From Mycobacterium sp. PS03-16 (GTDB taxonomy: Bacteria > Actinomycetota > Actinomycetes > Mycobacteriales > Mycobacteriaceae): a stretch of 64,000 bases of DNA. Position 1 is the first letter of the stretch; each line of letters starts with the position of its first letter. The DNA lies in contig NZ_SPQO01000024.1 of assembly GCF_004570325.1 (NCBI RefSeq), positions 1-64,000 of the forward strand, read 5' to 3'. Shown piece by piece: positions 8,069-16,897 of the stretch. Both the position numbers and the translations under genes were made by a program. The notes under the pieces are model-generated. The model saw only the letters and a list, made by a program, of their open reading frames with translations. It did not search any database and was not told where the DNA came from.

Positions 8069-8899
8069 TTACATCCGCCCGTAGCGGCTGCGCACGAAGC
8101 TGTAAGCGCCGTAGGCGGCGATGCCGACCGCGGCGGCGATCAGCAGGAACTTGCCGAACGGGGCCTGACCGAGCGTCTTGACCGCGGCGTCGATGCCGGA
8201 CGCCTTGGCCGGATCGGCCTGCAGGGTCGCGACGATCACCAGCAGCCCGGCGCCGCCGAGCACCACACCCTTGGCGACGTAGCCGCTTACGCCGACCGCG
8301 GTGATCCCGGTGCCGCCGGACACCCGCAGATCCTTGAGGAACTTCTTCGTGGCGCCCTTGTAGATGTGGTAGCCGCCGACTGCGGCGACACCGAGGCCGA
8401 CCAGGATCAGCAGCAGCTTGCCCCACCCCGACTGCATCAGCTGGGCCGACATGCTCGAGTTCTGCTGACCGCTGGAGTGGCCGCTGCCCATCGCGAACCG
8501 CATGGCCGAGAACGCGATTGCCGCGTTGGCGATCGCCAGGCCGATGGACTTCGCGCGCTTCCAGGCCGGTGAGTCGTCGTCTCCCGTGCGCTCACCGGGC
8601 TTGCTGCCGACGACCGATTCGGCGAGGTGCCACAGCGCGAGCGCGAACAGGCCGACCGCGGCGATCCACAGCACCACCTTGCCGCCGGTCTGACCCGCCA
8701 GAGTGGCCAATGCGCCGGACTGATCGGCGCTGCCGCCGCTGCCCAACGCCAGGCGCAGGACGATGTAGCCGACCAGCAGGTGCAGCACCCCGCTGGCGGC
8801 GTAGCCGACGCGTGCGGCGTTCTGGAAGGCGTCGCTGTTGGTGGCCCGGTCGACGGCGCCGTGCACGCCGCCGTACCCCGGTCTCGCGCTCATGCTCAT
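8069..8899 (-). CDS. DUF1206 multi-spanning membrane protein
   Basis: 276 residues with about six membrane segments in three repeated pairs. Each repeat follows a RVGYAASGVLHLLVG, KSIGLAIANAAIAFSA or VSGYVAKGVVLGG type start with a later helix, the layout of DUF1206 proteins. The molecular role of the family is unknown. The ATG at 8897-8899 is set by AGGAGG nine bases upstream; a second ATG two codons later is less well placed. A SigF promoter upstream suggests induction in stationary phase or stress. Confidence 0.8.
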   Translation of the reverse strand: MSMSARPGYGGVHGAVDRATNSDAFQNAARVGYAASGVLHLLVGYIVLRLALGSGGSADQSGALATLAGQTGGKVVLWIAAVGLFALALWHLAESVVGSKPGERTGDDDSPAWKRAKSIGLAIANAAIAFSAMRFAMGSGHSSGQQNSSMSAQLMQSGWGKLLLILVGLGVAAVGGYHIYKGATKKFLKDLRVSGGTGITAVGVSGYVAKGVVLGGAGLLVIVATLQADPAKASGIDAAVKTLGQAPFGKFLLIAAAVGIAAYGAYSFVRSRYGRM

Positions 8900-8944
8900 G
8901 TGACCCTCCTCGTTGTCGGTCCGCCCCGCGACGATGGCGGGCGT

Positions 8945-8971
8945 ATACCCCCTTTTTGACGCGGGTGAAAC
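8945..8971 (-). promoter_or_regulatory. SigF promoter for the DUF1206 gene
   Basis: Read on the minus strand: GTTT (8971-8968), 17 bases, then GGGTAT (8950-8945). This matches the mycobacterial SigF consensus exactly in both elements and spacing. It is 45 bases upstream of the ATG. Confidence 0.7.
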
Positions 8972-9083
8972 GGTGCTGGCCGGGCGTGATCGCCGACCCA
9001 CGGCTGTCTTCGCCGGCGGATCGTCCGTCGCCGCCGGCGTCCGCTCCGATCGGGCGGGCACCAACTCTCGACTTGCTCGTCGG

Positions 9084-9488
9084 CTACTTGTCGTGCGCGA
9101 CGTCGCTGACGGCGTCGCCGGGAGTCTGAGCCGAGCCCCCCGTCGCTGCGCGGACGGTTTCGGGTGTGGATTGGTCCGGCTCCTGCGCGAAGTCATTGAT
9201 CACCGAGCCCGGGCTGACGCCGCCGATGCTGACGGGGATGCTGGGTGCGAAGTTCCTCACCTCCTCACCAGGAGTGCGGACACGGCCTGCTGTCACCTCG
9301 TACACGGTCTCCGGGGTGGACTGGCCCGGCACCTGCGCGAGATCGCTGATCGCCGAGCCGGGACTGACGCCGTCGATGTTCCCGGGAAGGCCCGGGTTGT
9401 CGATGTCTGGGTCGGCCACTGCGATCCCGCCGAGGGGCACCGAGAGGGCCCCCGCGGCCACCGCAGAAGCCAGGAATCTCTTCAACAT
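9084..9488 (-). CDS. Small secreted protein with an internal tandem duplication
   Basis: 134 residues of unrecognised family. A clear signal peptide (MLKRFLASAVAAGALSVPLG, cleavage near IAVADP) leads to an acidic, proline-rich mature part. Two copies of a roughly 40-residue unit follow each other: the first contains GVSPGSAISDLAQVPGQ then STPETV, the second GVSPGSVINDFAQEPDQ then STPETV. No cysteines or membrane anchor are seen. The ATG at 9488 is chosen for the signal peptide. It lies downstream of the DUF1206 promoter region on the opposite flank and reads toward it. Function unknown. Confidence 0.65.
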   Translation of the reverse strand: MLKRFLASAVAAGALSVPLGGIAVADPDIDNPGLPGNIDGVSPGSAISDLAQVPGQSTPETVYEVTAGRVRTPGEEVRNFAPSIPVSIGGVSPGSVINDFAQEPDQSTPETVRAATGGSAQTPGDAVSDVAHDK

Positions 9489-9718
9489 GATCGTTCGTCC
9501 TGTATTGCGATGGGGTCGCGAATGCGCGACACCTACCGGAACGGTATGCCTGATCCGACAGCGGCACAGCGGATTCGCCGATCCGCGGCTCGGGGAATCC
9601 GCCTTCTCCGGCGCGGAGCCGGTGTCGTGGATGGGGCGGCTTGTGAATGAATCAGCCCTTGGGGATAACCCGCCGTGGTGGCGGCAACGGTGTCGGTGGC
9701 TCCGCGCAGGGTGGGGGC

Positions 9719-10087
9719 ATGACTTCGTGGACACGCGCCTCGATCGGCGCGCTGGGTGAGCAGATGGCCGTCGAGCATCTGCAATCGCTGGGCATGCGGG
9801 TGCTGTGCCGCAACTGGCGCTGCCGCTACGGCGAACTGGACGTCATCGCGGTCGATTCCGCGTCGCGCACGGTGGTGTTCGTGGAGGTGAAGACCCGCAC
9901 CACCGACCGCTTCGGCGGGATCGCGCAGGCGGTCACGCCGCAGAAACTGCGCCGGCTGCGCCGGTTGGCCGGGTTGTGGCTGGCCGCTCAGGAGGAGCAC
10001 TGGCCGGCGGTGCGGATCGACGTCATCGGCATCCGGATCGGCCGGCAGCGCACCCCGGAGATCACCCATCTGACGGGGGTGGCGTGA
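9719..10087 (+). CDS. YraN family (UPF0102) predicted nuclease
   Basis: 122 residues with the restriction-endonuclease-like core: GALGEQMAVEHL, RNWRCRYGELDVIAVD, VFVEVKTR. This gives the E, D and ExK residues typical of YraN. The family is tied to natural competence and DNA processing. ATG at 9719 follows AGGGTGGGGG; upstream in-frame starts would add a low-complexity glycine leader. The stop overlaps the comM ATG by one base (TGATG), and yraN-comM-dprA is the conserved mycobacterial order. Confidence 0.85.
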   Translation: MTSWTRASIGALGEQMAVEHLQSLGMRVLCRNWRCRYGELDVIAVDSASRTVVFVEVKTRTTDRFGGIAQAVTPQKLRRLRRLAGLWLAAQEEHWPAVRIDVIGIRIGRQRTPEITHLTGVA

Positions 10088-11598
10088 TGGCGCTGGCCAG
10101 AGCGTTCTCCGTGGCGGTGGTCGGCCTCGACGGCGTGATCGTCGAGATCGAGGCCGACATCACCAACGGGCTGCCCCGGGTGCATCTGGTCGGGTTGCCC
10201 GACGCGGCGCTGCAGGAATCCCGCGACCGCGTCCGCGCGGCGATCAACAACTGCGGTGCCGAGTGGCCGCAGGCCCAGCTCACCCTGGCGCTGTCCCCGG
10301 CGACGCTGCCGAAGATGGGGTCGGTGTACGACCTGGCGCTGGCTTCGGCGGTGATGTGTGCCCACGGCAAGAAGGAGTGGGCACGGCTCGAGAAGAGCGT
10401 GCTCCTGGGCGAATTGGCGCTCGACGGCCGGGTGCGCCCGGTCAAGGGGGTGCTGCCCGCGGTGGTCGCGGCCAAACGCGAAGGGTGGCCGGCCGTCGTC
10501 GTGCCGTACGACAACCTCGCCGAAGCCAGCCTCGTCGACGGCATCGAGGTGTGGGGGGTACGCACGCTGGGGGATCTGCAGGCGTGGCTCGGCGGCAAGG
10601 CGCCACTGGATCCGCGTCTTCCCGGGGCGCCGGCAGCATTCGGCGTCGGTGCCGATCTGGCCGATGTGGTCGGCCAGGCACACGCCCGGTACGCGGTGGA
10701 GGTGGCCGCCGCCGGTGCGCACCACCTGATGCTGACCGGCCCACCGGGAGTCGGCAAAACGATGCTGGCCCAACGCCTTCCCGGCCTGCTGCCGGCGCTC
10801 TCGGAGCAGGAGTCGCTCGAGGTGACCGCGATCCACTCGGTGGCGGGTCTGCTGACCGGCGACGCGCCGCTCATCACCCGGCCGCCGTTCGTGGCGCCGC
10901 ACCACACGTCAAGCGTCGCGGCGCTGGTCGGGGGCGGCGCCGGGCTGGCCCGGCCCGGCGCGGTCAGCCGCGCCCACCGCGGGGTGCTGTTCCTCGACGA
11001 GTTCGCCGAAATTCGGGTCAGCGCGCTGGAGGCGCTGCGGACACCGCTGGAGGACGGCGAGATCCGCCTGGCCCGACGCGATGGTGTGGCGCGCTATCCC
11101 GCCCGCTTCCAGTTGGTGCTGGCCGCCAATCCGTGTCCGTGCGCCCCACCCGACCCCAAGGATTGCACGTGTCCGGGGGGCATCAAACGTCGCTACCTCG
11201 GCAAGCTGTCGGGTCCGCTGCTCGACCGGGTCGATCTGCGGGTCGAGATGCACCCGGCGCGTGCGGGGGCGTACGCGCCGGAGGCCGGGGAGTCGACCGA
11301 CGCGGTGCGCGCCCGGGTCGCCGAGGCACGGTCGGCGTCGGGAGACCGGTGGCGGCCGTACGGAATACGGACGAACGCCGAAGTCGCCGGCCCGCTGCTG
11401 CGGCGCAGGTTCCGGTTGCCCACCAAGGTCATGGAACCGCTCAACACAGCGCTCGACCGCGGGCAGATCAGTATCCGCGGGCTGGATCGCTCGCTGCGCG
11501 TGGCGTGGACGTTGGCGGATCTGGGCGGGCGCACCACGCCCGACCGCGACGACGTCACCACCGCGTTGAGCTTCCGGAACGTGGCGGGTGCGCGGTGA
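10087..11598 (+). CDS. comM: ComM-like YifB family AAA ATPase (Mg chelatase-like)
   Basis: 503 residues: an N-terminal Lon-like ChlI domain (MALARAFSVAVVGLDG), then an AAA+ core with Walker A GPPGVGKT and Walker B GVLFLDEF, a cysteine cluster CPCAPPDPKDCTCP, and a C-terminal helical domain. Members of this family act as hexameric helicases promoting branch migration during integration of transforming DNA; they are not true magnesium chelatases. Start and stop are coupled to yraN (TGATG) and dprA (GTGA). Confidence 0.88.
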   Translation: MALARAFSVAVVGLDGVIVEIEADITNGLPRVHLVGLPDAALQESRDRVRAAINNCGAEWPQAQLTLALSPATLPKMGSVYDLALASAVMCAHGKKEWARLEKSVLLGELALDGRVRPVKGVLPAVVAAKREGWPAVVVPYDNLAEASLVDGIEVWGVRTLGDLQAWLGGKAPLDPRLPGAPAAFGVGADLADVVGQAHARYAVEVAAAGAHHLMLTGPPGVGKTMLAQRLPGLLPALSEQESLEVTAIHSVAGLLTGDAPLITRPPFVAPHHTSSVAALVGGGAGLARPGAVSRAHRGVLFLDEFAEIRVSALEALRTPLEDGEIRLARRDGVARYPARFQLVLAANPCPCAPPDPKDCTCPGGIKRRYLGKLSGPLLDRVDLRVEMHPARAGAYAPEAGESTDAVRARVAEARSASGDRWRPYGIRTNAEVAGPLLRRRFRLPTKVMEPLNTALDRGQISIRGLDRSLRVAWTLADLGGRTTPDRDDVTTALSFRNVAGAR

Positions 11599-12719
11599 GT
11601 GCCGACGAGCAGCGCGCGTGGGCGTATCTGTCGCGGGTGGCCGAACCGCCGTGCCCGGATCTGGCGGCGCTGGTCGCCGAGCACGGTGCGGTGGCGGCCG
11701 CGCAGAAGGTGCGCCGCGGCGACGTCGGTGACGCGTTGCGTCGCCGCACCGAGGCGCGGCGCGAATACGACTGTGTGCCAGAGGACCTCGACGCACTGGC
11801 CCGGATGGGTGGGCGGCTGGTCACCCCAGGCGACGACGAATGGCCGGCGCTGAGCTTCCTCGCGTTCCACGCCGCCACCCGGCCGCAGGCGTCGGCGCCG
11901 CTGGTGCTGTGGGTGGTGGGTCCGGTGCGATTGGACGACGTGGCCGAGCGGTCCGCGGCGATCGTCGGCACGCGGGCGGCCACCGCCTACGGCGAGCATG
12001 TCGCGGGCGAGCTGGCGACCGGTCTGGCGTTGCGGGACGTGGCGGTGGTCTCCGGCGGCGCCTTCGGCATCGACGGCGCCGCGCACCGCGCCACCCTGGC
12101 CGCCGACGGGGTGACGGTGGCGGTGCTGGCCGGCGGGCTCGACGTGCCGTATCCGGCCGCGCACACCACGCTGCTCGAGCGGATCGCCGCCGACGGTCTG
12201 GTGGTCAGCGAGTACCCACCGGGGATGCGGCCCACCCGGTCGCGGTTCCTCACCCGCAACCGGCTCGTCGCCGCGTTGTCGGGGGCGACGGTGGTGGTGG
12301 AGGCGGGAGCGCGCAGCGGGGCGGCGAACACCGCGGGATGGGCCGAGGCGCTCGGCCGCGTGGTGTGCGCGGTGCCCGGGCCGGTGACCTCGGCGGCGTC
12401 GGTGGGCTGTCACCGGCTGCTGCGCGGTAACGCCCAGCTGGTCACGCGCGCTGACGAGGTCGTGGAGGTGGTGGGCCGGATGGGGGAGTTCGCCGAGGCC
12501 GAGATCACGCCCGCCTCACCGCTGGACGATCTGTCCGGTACCGAACGGCGGGTGTACGACGCGCTGCCGCCGCGCGCCGCGCGCACCGCCGATGAGATCG
12601 CCGTCGCGTCCGGGATCGCCGCGTATGCGGTGCTCGGCCCGCTCGCGGCGCTGGAGCTGGCCGGGCTGGTGGTCCACCGCGGCGGCCGCTGGAGCCTCGC
12701 GAAACGGCCGACGCGGTGA
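11595..12719 (+). CDS. dprA: DNA-processing protein DprA
   Basis: 374 residues. The Rossmann-like DprA core is clear: AIVGTRAATAYGEH, VSGGAFGIDGAAHRATL, AVLAGGLDVPYPAAH, SEYPPGMRPTRSRFLTRNR, VVVEAGARSGAANTAGWA. The family binds single-stranded DNA and loads RecA in transformation. The C-terminus (RRVYDALPPRAARTADEIA) is the winged-helix domain. GTG start overlaps the comM stop by four bases. Confidence 0.92.
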   Translation: MSADEQRAWAYLSRVAEPPCPDLAALVAEHGAVAAAQKVRRGDVGDALRRRTEARREYDCVPEDLDALARMGGRLVTPGDDEWPALSFLAFHAATRPQASAPLVLWVVGPVRLDDVAERSAAIVGTRAATAYGEHVAGELATGLALRDVAVVSGGAFGIDGAAHRATLAADGVTVAVLAGGLDVPYPAAHTTLLERIAADGLVVSEYPPGMRPTRSRFLTRNRLVAALSGATVVVEAGARSGAANTAGWAEALGRVVCAVPGPVTSAASVGCHRLLRGNAQLVTRADEVVEVVGRMGEFAEAEITPASPLDDLSGTERRVYDALPPRAARTADEIAVASGIAAYAVLGPLAALELAGLVVHRGGRWSLAKRPTR

Positions 12720-12727
12720 CCGGGCGG

Positions 12728-13642
12728 CTAGGCGACGTCCAGCACGACCTTGCCCTTGACCTGGCGGTTCAGCAGCGCCTCCGCGGCTGTGGCCACGTTG
12801 TCCCAAGAGTCGCGCAGGCCGATCTGCGGGTCGAGTTCACCCCGGGACACCAGGCCGAGCAGATAGTCCAGATCGGCGCGGAACGGCGGCCGGGCGTTGA
12901 ACGGCTCCAGCCGTTTGCGCACCCCCGCCCGCCGTTCGGTCTCGAAGTCGATGGTCGACGGTTGACCCGAGGCCATCCCGATGGACTGCAGCGATCCGCC
13001 CTCGCCCAGCAGGCTGAACGCCTGGGTCAGCAGCGGCCCGCCGACGCTGTCGAGAACGCCGTCGACGGGGCCGGACAGACCGTCCAGGCCGACCACGACC
13101 TCGTCGGCACCCAGCTCGCGCAGCCCGTCCCCGCGCGCGGCGCTGCCGACCGCGGCGATGACGTGAGCGCCCGCGCGGGCCGCCAGCTGCACCGCGAAGC
13201 GGCCCACCCCACCGGAGGCCCCGGTGATCAGCACGCGCCTGCCCACCACCGGTCCGAGCGCTCGAAGCGACTGCAGCGCAGTCACTCCCGCGACGGGAAG
13301 GGCGACCGCATCCGCGACGTCGACCGCGTCGGGCAGCACGGCGACGTTGCCGGTCGCCGCGACCCGGCGTTGCGCCCAGCCGCCCGACCAGTCGAAGGTG
13401 ACCACCCGGGCACCCACCGGCGGGCCGCTGCCGTCGGCGGCCGGCTGGGCGACCACCCCGGCGGCGTCCCACCCGGGCACCTCGCCGGGGCGGCGGGCAT
13501 TCTCGATCCAGTGGATCTCGCCGAAGTTCAGCGCGATCGCCGTGACGTCGACGAGCACCTGATCGGGGGCGGGCACCGGTTCGGCGACCTCGCCGAAGCC
13601 GAGGTTGGTCGGGGCATCGGGGTCGTAGATCACCGCGCGCAT
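12728..13642 (-). CDS. Zinc-independent MDR alcohol dehydrogenase/quinone reductase
   Basis: 304 residues of the medium-chain dehydrogenase family. The N-terminal GroES-like part (APDQVLVDVTAIALNFGEIHW) is followed by a nucleotide-binding motif ITGASGGVGRFAVQLA. No structural-zinc cysteine cluster is present, which points to the NAD(P)H:quinone oxidoreductase branch. ATG at 13642 begins MRAVIYDPDAP, a standard start for this family; longer starts run into non-coding-like sequence. It converges on dprA with eight bases between and diverges from viuB. Substrate unknown. Confidence 0.75.
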   Translation of the reverse strand: MRAVIYDPDAPTNLGFGEVAEPVPAPDQVLVDVTAIALNFGEIHWIENARRPGEVPGWDAAGVVAQPAADGSGPPVGARVVTFDWSGGWAQRRVAATGNVAVLPDAVDVADAVALPVAGVTALQSLRALGPVVGRRVLITGASGGVGRFAVQLAARAGAHVIAAVGSAARGDGLRELGADEVVVGLDGLSGPVDGVLDSVGGPLLTQAFSLLGEGGSLQSIGMASGQPSTIDFETERRAGVRKRLEPFNARPPFRADLDYLLGLVSRGELDPQIGLRDSWDNVATAAEALLNRQVKGKVVLDVA

Positions 13643-13838
13643 ATCGGCGCCAACCGGGCCCACCGGCCGGCTATTCCGCACCCGCGTGATCGGCGGCACG
13701 GTGGCGCACCGCATCGACCGCTGGACAATGGGTACCGGAGCCGTGACCGACGCGCGCACGGGCCGACCCGATGTAGGCCACCGCGCGTCGCGCCGCGCTC
13801 GTAGGCTCGACGACGACATGAAGATCTGGAGGAGACCC

Positions 13839-14696
13839 GTGGCTGGACGACCGATGCACGCGTTCGAGGTGGTGCGCACCGAGCAGTTGGCACCGCACAT
13901 GGTCCGCGTGGTGCTCGGCGGCAACGGGGAGAACGGGTTCGGCACCTTCAGCCCCAACAACTTCACCGACGCCTACGTCAAGCTCGTGTTCGTTCCCGAC
14001 CACGTCGACACCGCAGAGCTCGACCAGCCGCTGACCATGGACAGCTTCAAGAAGTTGCCACCCGCACACCAGCCGGTGGTGCGCACGTACACCGTCCGCC
14101 GCGTCGACCCCGAGCGCGGCGAGATCACGATCGATTTCGTCGTCCACGGGGAGCACGGTGTCGCCGGTCCGTGGGCGGCGGCGGCCCAGCCCGGTGACCG
14201 GATCCACCTGATGGGGCCGGGTGGCGCGTACGCGCCGGATCCGGCCGCGGACTGGCATCTGTTCGCCGGCGACGAGGCCGCCCTACCGGCCATCAGCGCG
14301 GCGGTGGAGTCGCTGCCCGACGACGCCGTCGGCAAGGTGTTCATCGAGGTGGCCGGCCCCGATGACGAGGTGCCGCTGACGGCGCCCGAGGGGGTCTCGG
14401 TGAGCTGGATCTACCGCGGCGGGCGCGCCGACCTGGTTCCTGAGGAGGCGGCCGGCGACCACTCACCGCTGATCGCCGCGGTCAAGGAGACGGCGTGGCT
14501 GCCCGGACAGGTCCAGGTGTTCATCCACGGCGAAGCCCAGGCCGTCATGCACAACCTGCGGCCCTACATCCGCAAGGAACGCGGCGTGGAGGCCAAGTGG
14601 GCCAACTCCATCTCCGGGTACTGGCGCCGCGGCCGCACCGAGGAGACGTTCCGGCAGTGGAAGGCCGAACTGGCCAAGGCGGAGTCGAAGGGCTGA
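13839..14696 (+). CDS. viuB: Siderophore-interacting protein ViuB
   Basis: 285 residues of the SIP/ferric-reductase family: an FAD-binding barrel (HMVRVVLGG, PVVRTYTVRR) and a C-terminal NAD(P)H domain (LFAGDEAALPAISA, VFIHGEAQAVMHNLR). Such enzymes reduce ferric siderophores to release iron in the cytoplasm. The GTG at 13839 is preferred over an ATG at 13818: GGAGGAG lies five bases before it and a TAGGCT -10 (13802-13807) puts the transcript start close to that ATG. No IdeR iron box was found upstream. Confidence 0.85.
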   Translation: MAGRPMHAFEVVRTEQLAPHMVRVVLGGNGENGFGTFSPNNFTDAYVKLVFVPDHVDTAELDQPLTMDSFKKLPPAHQPVVRTYTVRRVDPERGEITIDFVVHGEHGVAGPWAAAAQPGDRIHLMGPGGAYAPDPAADWHLFAGDEAALPAISAAVESLPDDAVGKVFIEVAGPDDEVPLTAPEGVSVSWIYRGGRADLVPEEAAGDHSPLIAAVKETAWLPGQVQVFIHGEAQAVMHNLRPYIRKERGVEAKWANSISGYWRRGRTEETFRQWKAELAKAESKG

Positions 14697-14713
14697 CCCA
14701 CGGCGCCGTCGCC

Positions 14714-14733
14714 CGACGCGTCTTCGCGCGTCG
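14714..14733 (+). terminator. Short GC hairpin after viuB
   Basis: CGACGCG (14714-14720) pairs with CGCGTCG (14727-14733) around a six-base loop containing TTCG. It lies between viuB and the next same-strand gene. Terminator role is probable, not certain. Confidence 0.4.
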
Positions 14734-14772
14734 CATACGGCGTGTTGCCGCCGGGCTGGCACGCTGACGGGC

Positions 14773-15933
14773 ATGTCGTTCAGCAACTACCAGTTCGAGA
14801 TCTACCTGCAGGGCCTGTCCGGCATCATGCCGACACTCCCGATGACGTTCGAGGAGTGGGAGGCCAACGCGGAGGCCGCGATGCCGCCGTCGGTGTACTC
14901 CTATGTCGCCGGCGGCGCCGGCGACGAGCGCACCCAGCGGGTCAACCGCACCGCGTTCGACAGCTACGGCCTGGTGCCGCGGATGCTGCGCGCCACCCGC
15001 GAACGTGACCTGTCGATCGACCTGTTCGGACTGACGCTGCCGTCGCCGGTGTTCATGGCGCCGATCGGCGTCATCGGCATCTGCGCCCAGGACGGTCACG
15101 GCGACCTCGCCACCGCCCGGGCCGCCGCCCGCACCGGCGTCCCGATGATGGTCTCCACGCTGACCGAGGACCCGCTGGAGGACGTCGCCGCCGAATTCGG
15201 CGACACGCCCGGCTTCTTCCAGCTGTACACCCCGACCGACCGCGACCTGGCGGCCAGCTTCGTGCAGCGCGCCGAGAAGGCCGGCTACCAAGGCATCGTC
15301 GTCACGCTCGACACCTGGGTCCCCGGCTGGCGCCCGCGTGACCTGTCGACGTCGAACTTCCCCCAGCTGCGCGGCAAGTGCCTGTCGAACTACCTGAGCG
15401 ACCCGGTGTTCCGCGGGCTGCTCGCCCAGCCGCCCGAGGAGAACATGCAGGCCGCAATCCTGCAGTGGGTGTCGCTGTTCGGCAACCCGCTCACCTGGGA
15501 CGATCTGCCGTGGTTGCGCTCGCTGACCTCGCTGCCGCTGATCCTCAAGGGCATCTGCCACCCCGACGACGCCCGCCGCGCCAAGGACGCCGGGGTCGAC
15601 GGCATCTATGTCTCCACCCACGGCGGCCGCCAGGCCAACGGCGGTCTGCCCGCCATCGACTGTCTGCCCGGAGTCGTCGAGGCCGCCGACGGCCTGCCGG
15701 TGCTGTTCGACTCCGGCATCCGCAACGGCGCCGACATCGTCAAGGCGCTCGCGCTCGGTTCCACCGCGGTCGGGATCGGCCGGCCGTACGCCTACGGGCT
15801 GGCCCTCGGCGGCATCGACGGCGTCGTCCACGTGCTGCGCTCGCTGCTCGCCGAGGCCGACCTCATCATGGCCGTCGACGGCTATCCCACGCTGGCCGAT
15901 CTCACCCCGGACACGCTGCGGCGGGTCGGCTAG
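14773..15933 (+). CDS. FMN alpha-hydroxy-acid oxidase, lactate 2-monooxygenase type
   Basis: 386 residues, very close in length and motif order to M. smegmatis lactate 2-monooxygenase: PTLPMTFEEWEANAEAAMPP, SYVAGGAGDERTQR, FMAPIGVIGICAQDGHGD, LDTWVPGWRPRDL, and the active-site segment STHGGRQANGG with H283 and R286. Lactate monooxygenase decarboxylates L-lactate to acetate using O2 and FMN. The usual asparagine before the catalytic histidine (SNHGGRQ) is threonine here, so another 2-hydroxy acid may be the substrate. No Shine-Dalgarno sequence is clear. Confidence 0.8.
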   Translation: MSFSNYQFEIYLQGLSGIMPTLPMTFEEWEANAEAAMPPSVYSYVAGGAGDERTQRVNRTAFDSYGLVPRMLRATRERDLSIDLFGLTLPSPVFMAPIGVIGICAQDGHGDLATARAAARTGVPMMVSTLTEDPLEDVAAEFGDTPGFFQLYTPTDRDLAASFVQRAEKAGYQGIVVTLDTWVPGWRPRDLSTSNFPQLRGKCLSNYLSDPVFRGLLAQPPEENMQAAILQWVSLFGNPLTWDDLPWLRSLTSLPLILKGICHPDDARRAKDAGVDGIYVSTHGGRQANGGLPAIDCLPGVVEAADGLPVLFDSGIRNGADIVKALALGSTAVGIGRPYAYGLALGGIDGVVHVLRSLLAEADLIMAVDGYPTLADLTPDTLRRVG

Positions 15934-15965
15934 ACAACGGCGGCCGCGCTGACGACGGTGGGGCG

Positions 15966-16895
15966 GTGGACGACGGCAGCACCGCCCCCGCCGTGGAGGC
16001 GCTTCTCGACGAGTTCGACGCATACCTGGCGCTCGAACGCGGCCGCTCCGCGCACACCCGGCGGGCCTACCGGGGCGATCTGCGGTCGCTGTTCGCGTTC
16101 GTCGCCGAGCGGGACGCGGACCCGGGTCCGGCCGCGCTGACCCTGCCGCTGCTGCGTGGCTGGCTGTCGGCGCAGGCCGGGGCGGGCGTCGCGCGCACCA
16201 CGCTGGCGCGCCGCACCTCGGCGGTCAAGACCTTCACCGCCTGGGCGTCGCGGCGTGGCCTGATGGACACCGACCCCGCCGCCCGGCTGCAGATGCCCAA
16301 GGCCCGCCGCACCCTGCCGTCGGTGCTCCGCCAGGACCAGGCGCTACAGGCGATGACCGCCGCGGCATCCGGTGCGCAGCAGGGTGATCCACTGGCGCTG
16401 CGCGACCGGCTGATCGTCGAGATGCTGTACGCCACCGGGATCCGGGTCAGCGAGCTGTGCGGCCTCGACGTCGACGACGTCGACACCGCCCGCCGGCTGC
16501 TGCGCGTGCTGGGCAAGGGCGACAAACAACGCACCGTCCCGTTCGGCGAACCCGCCGACCAGGCGTTGCGGGCCTGGCTGACCGACGGCCGTCCTGCGCT
16601 GGCCACCGCGCAGTCCGGCCCGGCGCTGCTGCTCGGCGCCCGCGGCCGCCGACTCGACCCGCGCCAGGCCCGCACCGTCGTGCACCAGACCGTCGGCGCC
16701 GTCGACGGCGCCCCCGACATCGGCCCGCACGGGCTGCGGCACAGTGCCGCAACGCATCTGCTCGAGGGCGGCGCCGACCTGCGCATCGTCCAGGAGCTGC
16801 TGGGCCACTCGACGCTGGCGACCACCCAGCTCTACACCCACGTCACCGTGGCGCGGCTGCGGGCGGTCCACGACCAGGCCCACCCGCGCGCGTAG
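15966..16895 (+). CDS. xerC: Tyrosine recombinase XerC
   Basis: 309 residues. The N-terminal SAM-like domain (LALERGRSAHTRRAYRGDL) is followed by the catalytic domain with R160 (ATGIRVSELC), K184 (GKGDKQR), H255-G-L-R258, H281 (LLGHSTLATTQ) and nucleophile Y290. With XerD it resolves chromosome dimers at dif. Length, motifs and syntenic position (near viuB and rpsB) identify a housekeeping XerC, not a phage integrase. GTG at 15966 is chosen because the XerC N-terminus starts there. Confidence 0.9.
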   Translation: MDDGSTAPAVEALLDEFDAYLALERGRSAHTRRAYRGDLRSLFAFVAERDADPGPAALTLPLLRGWLSAQAGAGVARTTLARRTSAVKTFTAWASRRGLMDTDPAARLQMPKARRTLPSVLRQDQALQAMTAAASGAQQGDPLALRDRLIVEMLYATGIRVSELCGLDVDDVDTARRLLRVLGKGDKQRTVPFGEPADQALRAWLTDGRPALATAQSGPALLLGARGRRLDPRQARTVVHQTVGAVDGAPDIGPHGLRHSAATHLLEGGADLRIVQELLGHSTLATTQLYTHVTVARLRAVHDQAHPRA

Positions 16896-16897
16896 CC

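Noticed and set aside
9515..9530. GTCGCG-AATG-CGCGAC hairpin upstream of the small secreted protein
   Set aside because: Six-base GC stems of this kind arise often by chance at this base composition.
10263..12719. Long overlapping open frames in GC-rich DNA, such as an arginine-rich frame running through comM
   Set aside because: They have low-complexity Arg/Pro/Ala composition, no domains, and run through known genes in another frame.
13642..13838. IdeR iron box upstream of viuB
   Set aside because: No TTAGGTTAG-type palindrome could be found in the divergent region.
13818..13838. ATG at 13818 as viuB start
   Set aside because: It lies close to the likely transcript start and upstream of the ribosome site that serves the GTG at 13839.
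15966..16895. Integrase of a mobile element
   Set aside because: Length, motifs and synteny fit housekeeping XerC; no attachment site, phage genes or tRNA are near.
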